Both the position numbers and the translations under genes were made by a program. Below the pieces are notes generated by a model, which worked only from the letters and a program-made list of their open reading frames with translations, had not been told where the DNA came from and searched no databases. From Flavobacterium sp. 270 (GTDB lineage Bacteria; Bacteroidota; Bacteroidia; Flavobacteriales; Flavobacteriaceae), in NCBI RefSeq assembly GCF_004368785.1, contig NZ_SODM01000001.1, forward strand, positions 1,054,001-1,118,000: DNA of 64,000 nt. Direction: 5' to 3'. This document shows, piece by piece, positions 34,887 through 43,559 of the stretch (position 1 is its first letter; every line of letters starts with the position of its first letter).

Positions 34887-35234
34887 ATGAATTGGATTCG
34901 TAAGACCGTAATTTTTGTATCCCTTGTGATCATGACTTTTTTTGCTTCGCAAGCAGGAGATTCGGCCATACAAATTGTTGAAAAACAAAAAACCGATACC
35001 AATTTTTCTAAAGATATTGCCGATTCTCAGGCCTTTATTCAGCCTCAGGCAAGTTATCATTTTGCAGCAAACATCAAAACAAACTATCTTGGTGTAACCA
35101 AATGGTTTGATTCTTTATTGTTTGTTGTACCACAGCATCAAGTTGTAAACACAGTATCAAACTTTGCATACCAATTTTTTACGCAGAGCAAAAAAGTACT
35201 GTTATTGCTCTACGCATTCCATTTTTTCTGGTAA
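34887..35234 (+). CDS. Hypothetical membrane-associated protein, 115 aa
   Basis: Unrecognised. It has a hydrophobic N-terminal segment (about 6-21, KTVIFVSLVIMTFFASQ), which could be a signal or anchor, and a second hydrophobic stretch at the very end (LLLLYAFHFFW). The middle is polar (IVEKQKTDTNFSKDIADSQ). It stands alone, with no close operon partner, and may be exported. No function assigned. Confidence 0.55.
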   Translation: MNWIRKTVIFVSLVIMTFFASQAGDSAIQIVEKQKTDTNFSKDIADSQAFIQPQASYHFAANIKTNYLGVTKWFDSLLFVVPQHQVVNTVSNFAYQFFTQSKKVLLLLYAFHFFW

Positions 35235-35348
35235 ATAAATAATGAATTCCAGTCACTGGAAGAATGCTTTTCTTCTGGTCATTTAATCTTTTTCAATTCG
35301 AAAAAGATTTACTCTCATTATCATTTTATCACATTTAAAAGAACAAAA

Positions 35349-35825
35349 ATGGAAACAAGTATTGTCCTCATCGGGCTTGCAATTGCTCTTATAGTAGCAA
35401 TTCCCGTATATTTTTCTGCACGATCGAACGCTGCAAGCAAATCAAAAATTTTAGATATTAAAAAGAGATTCAATCCGGCACATCCGGAGAACTTTGACTT
35501 AACAGAATCTCAAAGCAATAAAACCTTAACAATTGATCAGAAAAACAAAAAATTTATTCTGATGAATTTCAATCCAAATCAGCAGGAATCAATCTTTGTC
35601 GATTTGAATACCATATCATCCTGCAAACTCATTCCAACCACAGATTCACATTCTGATACCATCATAAAGATTGATTTTGAATTTCAGGAAAAAGACACAT
35701 CAAAAAAAATCACGATTCCTTTTTATGATTTTGATGATGACCGCATCAAACAAATAAGTGTCTATCAAGACCATATGTTTGCAAAAAAATGGCTTAAAAT
35801 CATCCAAGATTCTATTTCACGTTAG
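35349..35825 (+). CDS. Hypothetical protein with N-terminal membrane anchor, 158 aa
   Basis: Unrecognised. One N-terminal helix (SIVLIGLAIALIVAIPVYFS, about 4-23) is followed by a soluble domain that looks like a small pleckstrin-like beta domain: strands LTIDQKNKKFILMNF, SIFVDLNTISSCKLI, DTIIKIDFEF and ITIPFYDF. Similar small anchored proteins are common near stress genes, but nothing ties this one to a process. A terminator follows. Confidence 0.6.
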   Translation: METSIVLIGLAIALIVAIPVYFSARSNAASKSKILDIKKRFNPAHPENFDLTESQSNKTLTIDQKNKKFILMNFNPNQQESIFVDLNTISSCKLIPTTDSHSDTIIKIDFEFQEKDTSKKITIPFYDFDDDRIKQISVYQDHMFAKKWLKIIQDSISR

Positions 35826-35840
35826 TTATTTAATTCAATA

Positions 35841-35872
35841 AAAGAGGCTCAATTTGAGTCTCTTTTTTTTGC
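35841..35872 (+). terminator. Terminator
   Basis: AAAGAGGCTC (35841-35850) pairs with GAGTCTCTTT (35856-35865, one mismatch), followed by T residues. Confidence 0.8.
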
Positions 35873-35879
35873 TTAATAC

Positions 35880-35923
35880 ATGACATTTGTCATTTTATTC
35901 TTTTGGCACATATTTTAATTTTG
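35880..35923 (+). promoter_or_regulatory. FNR-type box and -7 element of hemN
   Basis: Box ATGACATTTGTCAT (35880-35893), then 22 bases, then TAATTTTG (35916-35923), a TAnnTTTG -7 element. The ATG follows at 35945. The same box-22-TTTG geometry precedes ccoS, ccoI and the PAS gene. Confidence 0.8.
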
Positions 35924-35944
35924 ATGTAAACTAAATCCGTCATT

Positions 35945-37309
35945 ATGAAAATTTCGCTGACTCAAAAATACAATGTTCCCGGCCCCAGATATACGAGTTA
36001 TCCAACGGTACCGTATTGGAACGAAGCAAATTTTACATCAGAAAAATGGACAGCTTCTTTTCAGAAAGCATTTTTAGAAAGTAACTCAGAAAACGGAATT
36101 AGTTTATACATTCACCTGCCTTTCTGCGAAAGCATGTGTACATTTTGCGGTTGCAACAAACGTATTACAAAAAATCATTCTGTAGAAGAAACCTACATCA
36201 AAGCCGTTCTTAAAGAATGGAGTTTGTATTGCAAATTACTTCCCGAAAAACCTCTTATAAAAGAAATACATTTGGGCGGCGGAACTCCCACTTTTTTCTC
36301 TACAAATAATTTGGAACATCTTATAAATGGAATTTTCAGCTATGCTAATAAAGCTCCAGATTATGAATTTAGTTTTGAAGGACATCCTAATAATACAACT
36401 TACGAACAACTCCAGAAATTATACAATTTAGGCTTTCGCCGAGTGAGTTTTGGCGTTCAGGATTATGCAGAAAAAGTACAAAAAGCTATACATAGAATTC
36501 AGCCTTTTCATAACGTGGCAAAAGTTACTTTTTGGGCAAAAGAAATAGGTTATACTTCTATTGGTCATGATATTATTTTTGGTCTGCCCTATCAAACTAT
36601 TGAAAATGTTGTGGATACGATCGAAAAAACAAATTCATTAAAACCAGACCGACTTGCATTTTACAGTTACGCACATGTGCCGTGGATTAAAGGAAACGGA
36701 CAACGAGGTTTTAATGAAGAAAACCTGCCAAAAGATGCTGAAAAAAGAAAGTTATACGAAATTGGAAAACAATTACTTTCTCAAAACGGTTATCACGAAA
36801 TCGGGATGGATCATTTTGCTTTAACTTCTGACAGCCTTTATAAAGCAGCGCAAAATAAAAAAATGCACCGAAATTTTATGGGTTACAGCGCTTCTAAAAC
36901 ACAGCTTATGATTGGATTAGGTGTTTCTTCTATTAGCGACAGCTGGTACAGTTTTGCTCAAAATACCAAAAATCTCGAAGATTATTATCAATTGTTAGAA
37001 TGGGATAAAATTCCGGTTGTAAAAGGTCATATTCTAAACGAAGAAGATTTAATTATCAGAAAACATATTCTGAATTTAACCTGTCAGCTTGAGACTTCCT
37101 GGAATAGTAATTCTCTTTATTTTAAAGAAATTGATGCTGTTTTAGAAAATTTAGAAGAAATAGAAAATGATGGTTTAATTATAATTGAAGAAGGAAAACT
37201 CATTATTACGGAAGCTGGAAGACCTTTTGTGCGTAATATTTGTATGGCTTTTGATTTGCATTTAAAAAGAAAATCACCAGAAACCAATTTGTTTTCCATG
37301 ACGGTTTAA
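35945..37309 (+). CDS. hemN: Oxygen-independent coproporphyrinogen III oxidase (radical SAM)
   Basis: Radical SAM enzyme making protoporphyrinogen IX without oxygen for heme synthesis. 454 residues: the N-terminal YTSYPTVPYW motif, the iron-sulfur motif CESMCTFCGC (three cysteines in CX3CX2C, about residues 60-67), IHLGGGTPTFFS, FGVQDYAEKVQKAIHRIQP, and GHDIIFGLPYQT. Full length. The stop is two bases before the end of the convergent TauE/SafE-like gene. An FNR box upstream suggests induction under low oxygen, matching its job of supplying heme to the cbb3 oxidase coded nearby. Confidence 0.95.
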   Translation: MKISLTQKYNVPGPRYTSYPTVPYWNEANFTSEKWTASFQKAFLESNSENGISLYIHLPFCESMCTFCGCNKRITKNHSVEETYIKAVLKEWSLYCKLLPEKPLIKEIHLGGGTPTFFSTNNLEHLINGIFSYANKAPDYEFSFEGHPNNTTYEQLQKLYNLGFRRVSFGVQDYAEKVQKAIHRIQPFHNVAKVTFWAKEIGYTSIGHDIIFGLPYQTIENVVDTIEKTNSLKPDRLAFYSYAHVPWIKGNGQRGFNEENLPKDAEKRKLYEIGKQLLSQNGYHEIGMDHFALTSDSLYKAAQNKKMHRNFMGYSASKTQLMIGLGVSSISDSWYSFAQNTKNLEDYYQLLEWDKIPVVKGHILNEEDLIIRKHILNLTCQLETSWNSNSLYFKEIDAVLENLEEIENDGLIIIEEGKLIITEAGRPFVRNICMAFDLHLKRKSPETNLFSMTV

Positions 37310-37311
37310 GT

Positions 37312-38013
37312 TTAATGACAATTTGGAGTTGGCTGAACAAATAAACTCATATTTGAAGGTGAAATATAAGGAATTCCTAAACCCAAACCTCTCAGAATAA
37401 ACAATACACCTATAATCACGGCTGCATAAGGAATTGCCTTTTGGATTTTATTTCTAAAAGGCATTCTTATTAATGAATTAATGTAAACTACAATAGTCAT
37501 TAACGGCACCGTTCCTAATCCGAATAAAAGCATATACAAAACTCCAAAACTGGCGCTTTGCATTGCGATTGCACCAAACAAAGCGATGTAAACCATACCG
37601 CAGGGTAAAAATCCATTTAACAAACCAATAGTAAAAATAGATTTATAAGTTCTGCTTTTAAATTGACTGCCTAGACTTGATTTTATTTTGGCGATGATTT
37701 TATAAACTGGTTTAGAAAAGTTGTACTGCGCAAAAGTTTTTTCTGGAATTAAAACCACAATTATCATGGCTAAACCAATAAATATAGACATTTTCTGCTG
37801 TATTCCGGCAAGAAAAAAACCTCTGCCAAGTAAACCAAAAATTAAACCAATTACCGCATAAGCCGACAATCGGCCTAAATGATAGGTTATGATTTGAGTA
37901 ACTCTTTTGGCTTCATTTTTACGATCTACAGGAAGCATCATAGCAATTGGCCCGCACATTCCGATACAGTGCAGACTACTAATAAGACCTAATATAAAAG
38001 CAGAATACAGCAT
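37312..38013 (-). CDS. TauE/SafE (UreH-like) family membrane protein
   Basis: 233 residues, about six hydrophobic segments. The N-terminal motif SSLHCIGMCGPIAMMLP (about 12-28) with a His and two Cys is characteristic of the branch found with cbb3 oxidase genes, likely involved in copper or redox delivery; this is inference. The last gene in the order ccoS-ccoNO-ccoQ-ccoP-ccoG-fixH-this, with 4 bases between it and fixH. Confidence 0.8.
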   Translation of the reverse strand: MLYSAFILGLISSLHCIGMCGPIAMMLPVDRKNEAKRVTQIITYHLGRLSAYAVIGLIFGLLGRGFFLAGIQQKMSIFIGLAMIIVVLIPEKTFAQYNFSKPVYKIIAKIKSSLGSQFKSRTYKSIFTIGLLNGFLPCGMVYIALFGAIAMQSASFGVLYMLLFGLGTVPLMTIVVYINSLIRMPFRNKIQKAIPYAAVIIGVLFILRGLGLGIPYISPSNMSLFVQPTPNCH

Positions 38014-38017
38014 TTTT

Positions 38018-38470
38018 TTAGTTTACATAAATTACTTCTTTCGTCAGGTATTTTTTGCCGGCGTACTGCCATTCCATATTAATATCCCAACGCCCTTTTA
38101 TAAGTTTGTTTTGTGGAATAACTAAAGCGCTATTTGTTAAGGCAATTGATGTATTAAAGTCAAATTTTTTGTTTGACGGACGATACAACAATACATTTCC
38201 TTTTATTTTATCACTTTCAAATGTTGCTGGAAAAGCTATTTTCACTCCTTCAGTATTTTTATAAGTAATCGAAGGTTTTTGCTGTAAATCATGTGCATTC
38301 TGAATACGCGCCATTTCTTCCTGAAAATGCGAATCGTGTTTGTAATATTCTTCAACAACCAAATCATTATCGTATTTACTATTTGACTGTACTTCAAAAA
38401 CAAAATATAAAATAAAGGTCATAAATAATGCAAACGCAATGACAATTCCTGTTCCCCAATTAATTTTCAT
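38018..38470 (-). CDS. fixH: FixH/CcoH family protein
   Basis: 150 residues with one N-terminal membrane helix (GIVIAFALFMTFILYFVF, about 6-23) and a periplasmic domain (YKHDSHFQEEMARIQNAHDL, GRWDINMEWQYAGKKY). FixH proteins help assemble the cbb3 oxidase and associate with the copper pump CcoI. It lies 12 bases after ccoG and is part of the cco operon. Confidence 0.85.
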   Translation of the reverse strand: MKINWGTGIVIAFALFMTFILYFVFEVQSNSKYDNDLVVEEYYKHDSHFQEEMARIQNAHDLQQKPSITYKNTEGVKIAFPATFESDKIKGNVLLYRPSNKKFDFNTSIALTNSALVIPQNKLIKGRWDINMEWQYAGKKYLTKEVIYVN

Positions 38471-38482
38471 AATCTTCTTTTT

Positions 38483-39901
38483 TTAGTTAAAACTTCGTGG
38501 TCCTAAAAAGTTTGTTGTGGTAGTTTCAATCAGGTTTTTGCCGTTATAAATTCCAATTTTCACTTTGGTTTTATCACTTTCAAGCAATGCCTGATCTATT
38601 TCTATAAATAAAGTTCCTTGTGAGATTCCTTCTTTTATAACTTTAAAATGCGTGTTACCCACATTTTTTATGCTTCCTTTTTGATCGATTAATTCAAAAT
38701 GTATATCCTGAAAATCTTTCATTGTTTTGTTGACAATTTTATACGTATAAACATTACTGATTTTATCTCCTTTGTGCTGAAATAACTGTCCCGGTAAGCG
38801 CAAAACAATAGCTTGTACATCGTTTCTTAAGAACAACATGCCGACAAAAACGCTCAATAAAATACATAAAACCGCAGTGTAGCCTTTCATTCTGGCAGTA
38901 AACTTAAACGGCTCTTTTTTCTCTATTTCATCTTCAGAAGCGTAACGTATAAGTCCTCTTGGTAAACCAACAGAATCCATTATATGATCGCATTCATCTA
39001 TACAAGCGGTACAGTTGGTACATTCTAACTGTGTTCCGTTTCTAATGTCAATTCCCATTGGGCAGACATGTACGCATTGATGGCAATCGATACAATCTCC
39101 TTTTCCGGTTAAGGCTCTGTCTTCTTTTTTACTGAATTTTGCACGGCCTTCTTCTTTTTCGCCACGTACAAAATCATAAGCAACATTAATTGATTTGTTG
39201 TCTAAAAGTACGCCCTGCAAACGTCCGTATGGACAGGCAATAATGCAAACCTGCTCACGAAACCATACAAAAACAAAGTAAAAAACACTGGTAAAAATAA
39301 GTAGGGCAATAAAATTACTCGATTGCGCAATTGGCCCTTCTTCAATCATTAAAAACAATTGATCACTCCCGACTAAGTAAGCTAAGAAGACATTGGCAAT
39401 ACCAAAAGAAATAAGGAAAAAGATTGTCCATTTTAGGGTTCTTTTTCTAATCTTTTCTCCGTTCCATTCCTGTTTAGACAAGCGCAGCTGAGAACCGCGA
39501 TCACCGTCTATCCAGTATTCTATTCGGCGGAAAACCATTTCTAAAAATATAGTCTGGGGACAAATCCATCCACAAAAAATTCTTCCAAAAACAACTGTGA
39601 ACAAGATGATAAAAACAACTCCTACGAGCATTGATATCACAAATAGATAAAAGTCCTGGGGCCAAAAAGGAAATCCAAAGATGTTAAATCGACGTTCTAT
39701 AATGTTGAACATCATAAATTGATTTCCGTTAACTTTTATAAATGGATTTGCAACCAGAATAGCTAATAAAACATAGCTTACTATTTTTCTATAATCGTAA
39801 AATTTACCAGACGGCTTTTTAGGAAAAATGAACTTTCTTTTACCGCCTTCATCAATTGTTCCGATGGTATCTCTAAATGCTTCGTCTGGTAAATTTGACA
39901 T
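38483..39901 (-). CDS. ccoG: Cytochrome c oxidase accessory protein CcoG (FixG/RdxA)
   Basis: Polyferredoxin needed for copper supply to cbb3 oxidase. 472 residues: several membrane helices, the inner motif FGRIFCGWICPQTIFLEMVF, and two ferredoxin-like cysteine sets (CIDCHQCVHVCPMGIDIR and CTNCTACIDECDHIM, about 266-310). A periplasmic C-terminal Ig-like domain is present (FKVIKEGISQGTLFIEID). Spacing to ccoP is 18 bases. Confidence 0.93.
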   Translation of the reverse strand: MSNLPDEAFRDTIGTIDEGGKRKFIFPKKPSGKFYDYRKIVSYVLLAILVANPFIKVNGNQFMMFNIIERRFNIFGFPFWPQDFYLFVISMLVGVVFIILFTVVFGRIFCGWICPQTIFLEMVFRRIEYWIDGDRGSQLRLSKQEWNGEKIRKRTLKWTIFFLISFGIANVFLAYLVGSDQLFLMIEEGPIAQSSNFIALLIFTSVFYFVFVWFREQVCIIACPYGRLQGVLLDNKSINVAYDFVRGEKEEGRAKFSKKEDRALTGKGDCIDCHQCVHVCPMGIDIRNGTQLECTNCTACIDECDHIMDSVGLPRGLIRYASEDEIEKKEPFKFTARMKGYTAVLCILLSVFVGMLFLRNDVQAIVLRLPGQLFQHKGDKISNVYTYKIVNKTMKDFQDIHFELIDQKGSIKNVGNTHFKVIKEGISQGTLFIEIDQALLESDKTKVKIGIYNGKNLIETTTTNFLGPRSFN

Positions 39902-39919
39902 GATATGGTATTATTGGTA

Positions 39920-40855
39920 TTATTTTACTTGTGTAGTATCTGCAGTTTTTTTGCCTGCAGTCTCTTTTTTTGGAGCACTGTCATCAACCCAAATCTCACC
40001 ATCTGGTGCTTTTGGATCTTTTGGATTGCTTCCTTGCAATGACAAAATATAACTTGCCACTTTCTGAATTTCTTTTGGTTTTAAAGTTCCTTTCCAGGAA
40101 ATCATTCCTTTTCCGTCACGTCCTCCGTTGGTAATAGTGTGGAATAAATTTTTAATTCCTCCACCTAAAATCCAATGATCGTCTGTTAAGTTTGGCCCGA
40201 TTTGTCCGCCGGCATCGGCGCGGTGGCAGGCAGCACAGTTTGTTGTAAAAATTACTTTCCCAGCTGCTAAATCTGCTTCATCAGTTAATAAAACAACCGT
40301 TTTTTCATCCATTAAATCTGGTGCTGTTTTCAAGTATTCTTCAACATCTACTTTAGCCTGAGCCATTTCCATTTTTAATTCTGTTTCCTGATCATTTCCT
40401 CCAAACAATTCGTAACGGGCAACATAAATAACTCCAAAAATGATACAGATATAGAATAAATACACCCACCACGGCGGTAAGTTATTGTCTAATTCTTTGA
40501 TTCCGTCATAATCATGGTCCATTAGCAAATCGCCTTCTCTTTCTATAGGCTGCGTTTTGGTCAGTTTTTGCATCAAGTTTTTGTACCATTCTCTTTCATT
40601 AAAACTCAAACTATTTTCATGTTCTAGTTTGGCTTTTTCTTCTGGTGTCATTAATTGATACATGACACGGTTTACAGCATTTAATGTAATTTCTATTGCG
40701 ATTAAAACGAATAAAAAGACAACTAAAAAAACCGAAAGCATTGGGTATTTTATAAATGCAGGACGATCTCCTGAATCAATAAAATATTCCATTAAACCAA
40801 AAACGATGAAGAAAATCACTGGGACTCTTACATATACTGGAAAAAACTTTTTCAT
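39920..40855 (-). CDS. ccoP: cbb3 oxidase subunit CcoP, single-heme form
   Basis: 311 residues. The N-terminal part has two membrane helices before the FixP-type segment ELDNNLPPWWVYLFYICIIF (about 125-144). One cytochrome c domain follows with the heme motif CAACH and the axial Met region GKGMISWKG. Classical CcoP has two CXXCH motifs; only one is present here. The N-terminal helix pair is extra. Electron entry to the oxidase is therefore by one heme in this subunit plus the one in the fused CcoO. Four bases upstream lies ccoQ. Confidence 0.88.
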   Translation of the reverse strand: MKKFFPVYVRVPVIFFIVFGLMEYFIDSGDRPAFIKYPMLSVFLVVFLFVLIAIEITLNAVNRVMYQLMTPEEKAKLEHENSLSFNEREWYKNLMQKLTKTQPIEREGDLLMDHDYDGIKELDNNLPPWWVYLFYICIIFGVIYVARYELFGGNDQETELKMEMAQAKVDVEEYLKTAPDLMDEKTVVLLTDEADLAAGKVIFTTNCAACHRADAGGQIGPNLTDDHWILGGGIKNLFHTITNGGRDGKGMISWKGTLKPKEIQKVASYILSLQGSNPKDPKAPDGEIWVDDSAPKKETAGKKTADTTQVK

Positions 40856-40858
40856 TTT

Positions 40859-41053
40859 TTATCTATCTTTTGAAGTTATAATAAGTCCTTCATCCAAAGG
40901 AATTTCGCTCATTTCTCTAATCTTGTCTTTTTTATAGGAGAACACCCAAAAGGCTAAGCCCACAAAGAAGAAAAAGAATATTAGCAGAGAGAGTATCGGG
41001 TAAATTTCTATACCCGATATAGTCTCCATATTGTGTTTAATTTGTTCAAACAT
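40859..41053 (-). CDS. ccoQ: cbb3 oxidase subunit CcoQ-like
   Basis: 64 residues with one helix (ILSLLIFFFFFVGLAFWVFS, about 19-38) and a charged tail beginning YKKDKIREMSEIPLDE, the form of CcoQ/FixQ. Stabilises the oxidase. Seven bases after ccoNO and three before ccoP. Confidence 0.8.
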   Translation of the reverse strand: MFEQIKHNMETISGIEIYPILSLLIFFFFFVGLAFWVFSYKKDKIREMSEIPLDEGLIITSKDR

Positions 41054-41060
41054 AGCGCTG

Positions 41061-43247
41061 TTATTTAGCTGTTTCTTTTACTTTTATATCAGTACCCAAT
41101 CTTTGGATGTAAGCAATAAGAGCTACAATTTCACGCTCATTCATCGGAATGAATTTTTCGCCTTGCGCTGCTGCTTTTTTCTTGCTGTCCTCATAACTTT
41201 TTACAAAATCAGGATCGTTTTCTAAACTTTTTTCTATCGAAATTGCCTGTGTTCTTAATGCTTGCTGCGCATTTGCAATTTCAGCTTCAGAATACGGAAC
41301 ACCAAGTGAAACCATTGCCTGCATTTTCTTTTGCGTTAAAGAAATATCCATTGGTTTGTTATCAAACAACCATTTGTAACCTGGCATAATTGAACCTGCT
41401 GAAATACTTTGCGGACTCCAGAAGTGATTGAAATGCCAGTTGTCGTTATACTTCCCTCCAACTCTTAATAAATCTGGTCCTGTACGTTTTGATCCCCAAA
41501 GGAATGGATGATCGTATACAAATTCACCTGCTTTTGATTGTGGCCCATAACGTTCAACTTCACTTCTAAATGGACGTACTGATTGTGAGTGACAACCAAC
41601 ACAACCTTCACGGATGTATAAATCACGTCCTTCAAGTTCTAATGGCGTATATGGTTTTACACTGCTTATTGTCGGAATATTTGATTTGACCATAATCGTT
41701 GGCACGATCTGAATAATACCACCAATTAGAATCGCAATTGTAGCTAAAATGGTCAACTGAATTGGTTTTCTTTCTAACCAAGAGTGGAATTTTTCGCCTC
41801 TAATTCTATTACTGCTGATTCTTTGTAAAGCTGGAGCCTGAGCCAATTCGTCTTCGATAGTTTCACCAGCTCTAACTGTCATTATGATATTGTAAACCAA
41901 TGTCAGCATACCTATAAGGTATAAACTACCACCAATTGCTCTCATCCAATACATTGGCATAATCTGCGTAACGGTTTCAAGGAAATTTCCGTAAGTTAAA
42001 GTTCCGTCTGGATTAAACTGTTTCCACATAGAAGCTTGCAGAAAACCTGCAACATACATTGGTACCGTATATAATATAATTCCTAAAGTACCAATCCAGA
42101 AATGGAAGTTGGCTAATTTTTTAGAGAATAAATTGCTTTTTGTCATTCTTGGAATCAACCAATAAATAATACCAAAAGACATAAATCCGTTCCAAGCTAA
42201 AGCACCTACGTGTACGTGTGCAATAATCCAGTCTGTATAATGCGCGATAGCGTTTACATTTTTAAGCGATAACATTGGACCTTCAAAAGTTGCCATTCCG
42301 TATCCGGTAATTGCTACTACGAAGAATTTTAAAACTGGTTCTTCACGAACTTTATCCCACGCGCCTCTTAAAGTTAAAAGTCCATTGATCATACCTCCCC
42401 AAGATGGAGCGATAAGCATTACAGAAAATGCTACACCTAAATTTTGAGCCCAGTTTGGTAAGGCTGAATATAATAAATGGTGCGGTCCTGCCCAGATATA
42501 AATAAAAATTAAAGACCAAAAGTGAATAATAGACAAACGGTAAGAGTAAACGGGTCTGTTGGCTACTTTTGGAATAAAGTAATACATTAATCCCAAGAAC
42601 GGAGTCGTTAAGAAAAACGCTACTGCATTATGTCCGTACCACCATTGTACCAAAGCATCCTGAACTCCTGCGTAAACAGAATAACTTTTTAGTGCCGAAA
42701 CCGGAATTTCGATATTATTAAAAATATGCAATACAGCTACGGTTACAAATGTTGCCAGATAAAACCAAATTGCTACATATAAATGGCGCTCTCTACGGCG
42801 AAGCATTGTACCAATCATATTGATACCCATTATTACCCAGATTAATGCAATTGCAATATCTATTGGCCATTCTAGTTCGGCATATTCTTTTGATGAAGTA
42901 TAACCTAAAGGAAGCGTAATGGCTGCAGCAACGATAATAAGCTGCCATCCCCAGAAATGGGCATTACTTAAAAAGTCACTAAACATTCTGGCTTTTAGCA
43001 ATCTTTGCATCGAATAATACATACCCGCAAAAAAGGCATTACCTACAAAGGCAAAAATTACTGCATTGGTGTGCAATGGCCTTAATCGGCCGTAACTCAG
43101 CCACGAAATCCCATCTGTCATGTTGGGAAAAAGGTACATAACCGCTAAGGTCAGCCCCACTAACATACCCACAACCCCAAACAGGATGGTGGCGTAAATG
43201 AACTTTTTTACAATTTTGTTGTCGTAATAAAACTGTTCCATTTCCAT
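41061..43247 (-). CDS. ccoNO: Fused cbb3 oxidase subunits CcoN-CcoO
   Basis: 728 residues. About 1-475 form the CcoN catalytic subunit, with its helices and histidines for heme b and the heme b3-copper site (LHTNAVIFAFVG, WWYGHNAVAFFLTT, AGPHHLLYSAL, HVHVGALAWNGF). After about residue 500 comes CcoO: one helix then a cytochrome c domain with CVGCH (REGCVGCHSQSVRPF). The fusion is characteristic of Bacteroidota. Terminal oxidase with high oxygen affinity in the inner membrane. ccoS is two bases upstream. Confidence 0.95.
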   Translation of the reverse strand: MEMEQFYYDNKIVKKFIYATILFGVVGMLVGLTLAVMYLFPNMTDGISWLSYGRLRPLHTNAVIFAFVGNAFFAGMYYSMQRLLKARMFSDFLSNAHFWGWQLIIVAAAITLPLGYTSSKEYAELEWPIDIAIALIWVIMGINMIGTMLRRRERHLYVAIWFYLATFVTVAVLHIFNNIEIPVSALKSYSVYAGVQDALVQWWYGHNAVAFFLTTPFLGLMYYFIPKVANRPVYSYRLSIIHFWSLIFIYIWAGPHHLLYSALPNWAQNLGVAFSVMLIAPSWGGMINGLLTLRGAWDKVREEPVLKFFVVAITGYGMATFEGPMLSLKNVNAIAHYTDWIIAHVHVGALAWNGFMSFGIIYWLIPRMTKSNLFSKKLANFHFWIGTLGIILYTVPMYVAGFLQASMWKQFNPDGTLTYGNFLETVTQIMPMYWMRAIGGSLYLIGMLTLVYNIIMTVRAGETIEDELAQAPALQRISSNRIRGEKFHSWLERKPIQLTILATIAILIGGIIQIVPTIMVKSNIPTISSVKPYTPLELEGRDLYIREGCVGCHSQSVRPFRSEVERYGPQSKAGEFVYDHPFLWGSKRTGPDLLRVGGKYNDNWHFNHFWSPQSISAGSIMPGYKWLFDNKPMDISLTQKKMQAMVSLGVPYSEAEIANAQQALRTQAISIEKSLENDPDFVKSYEDSKKKAAAQGEKFIPMNEREIVALIAYIQRLGTDIKVKETAK

Positions 43248-43249
43248 AA

Positions 43250-43441
43250 TTATACTTGTTTTTCTTCTGTTTTTGATTTCTTGTCTTGAGAGGGAAATTT
43301 AGTTTCGTCATCAAAAAGCATTCTGACCGAAGGCGTATAATCATCATCGTACTGTCCAGATTTGACAGCGACTATAAAAGCAATAAAGAAGCCTATTGCC
43401 ACGAAAATACTTACTGTGATTAATAGATAAATGACACTCAT
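43250..43441 (-). CDS. ccoS: cbb3 oxidase maturation protein CcoS
   Basis: 63 residues: one helix (IYLLITVSIFVAIGFFIAFI, about 4-23) and the family segment VKSGQYDDDYTPSVRMLFDD. CcoS is needed to insert cofactors into cbb3 oxidase. It is the first gene of the operon; the FNR box lies 48 bases upstream of its ATG. Confidence 0.9.
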   Translation of the reverse strand: MSVIYLLITVSIFVAIGFFIAFIVAVKSGQYDDDYTPSVRMLFDDETKFPSQDKKSKTEEKQV

Positions 43442-43459
43442 AACTTAAAATTGTGTTAA

Positions 43460-43503
43460 CAAAATTATAAGGTAAGAGGCGAATAAAATATGATATTTAT
43501 CAT
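43460..43503 (-). promoter_or_regulatory. FNR-type box and -7 element of the cco operon
   Basis: On the minus strand, box ATGATAAATATCAT (43490-43503), 22 bases, then TAATTTTG (43460-43467). Identical geometry and the identical -7 sequence to hemN. Confidence 0.85.
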
Positions 43504-43559
43504 GCGTAGAGAAGAATGTTAAAATTAAAAAAAATATCAATACATTTATCGATATTTAA

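Noticed and set aside
34887..35234. Lipoprotein
   Set aside because: No cysteine follows the N-terminal hydrophobic segment, so no lipobox is present.
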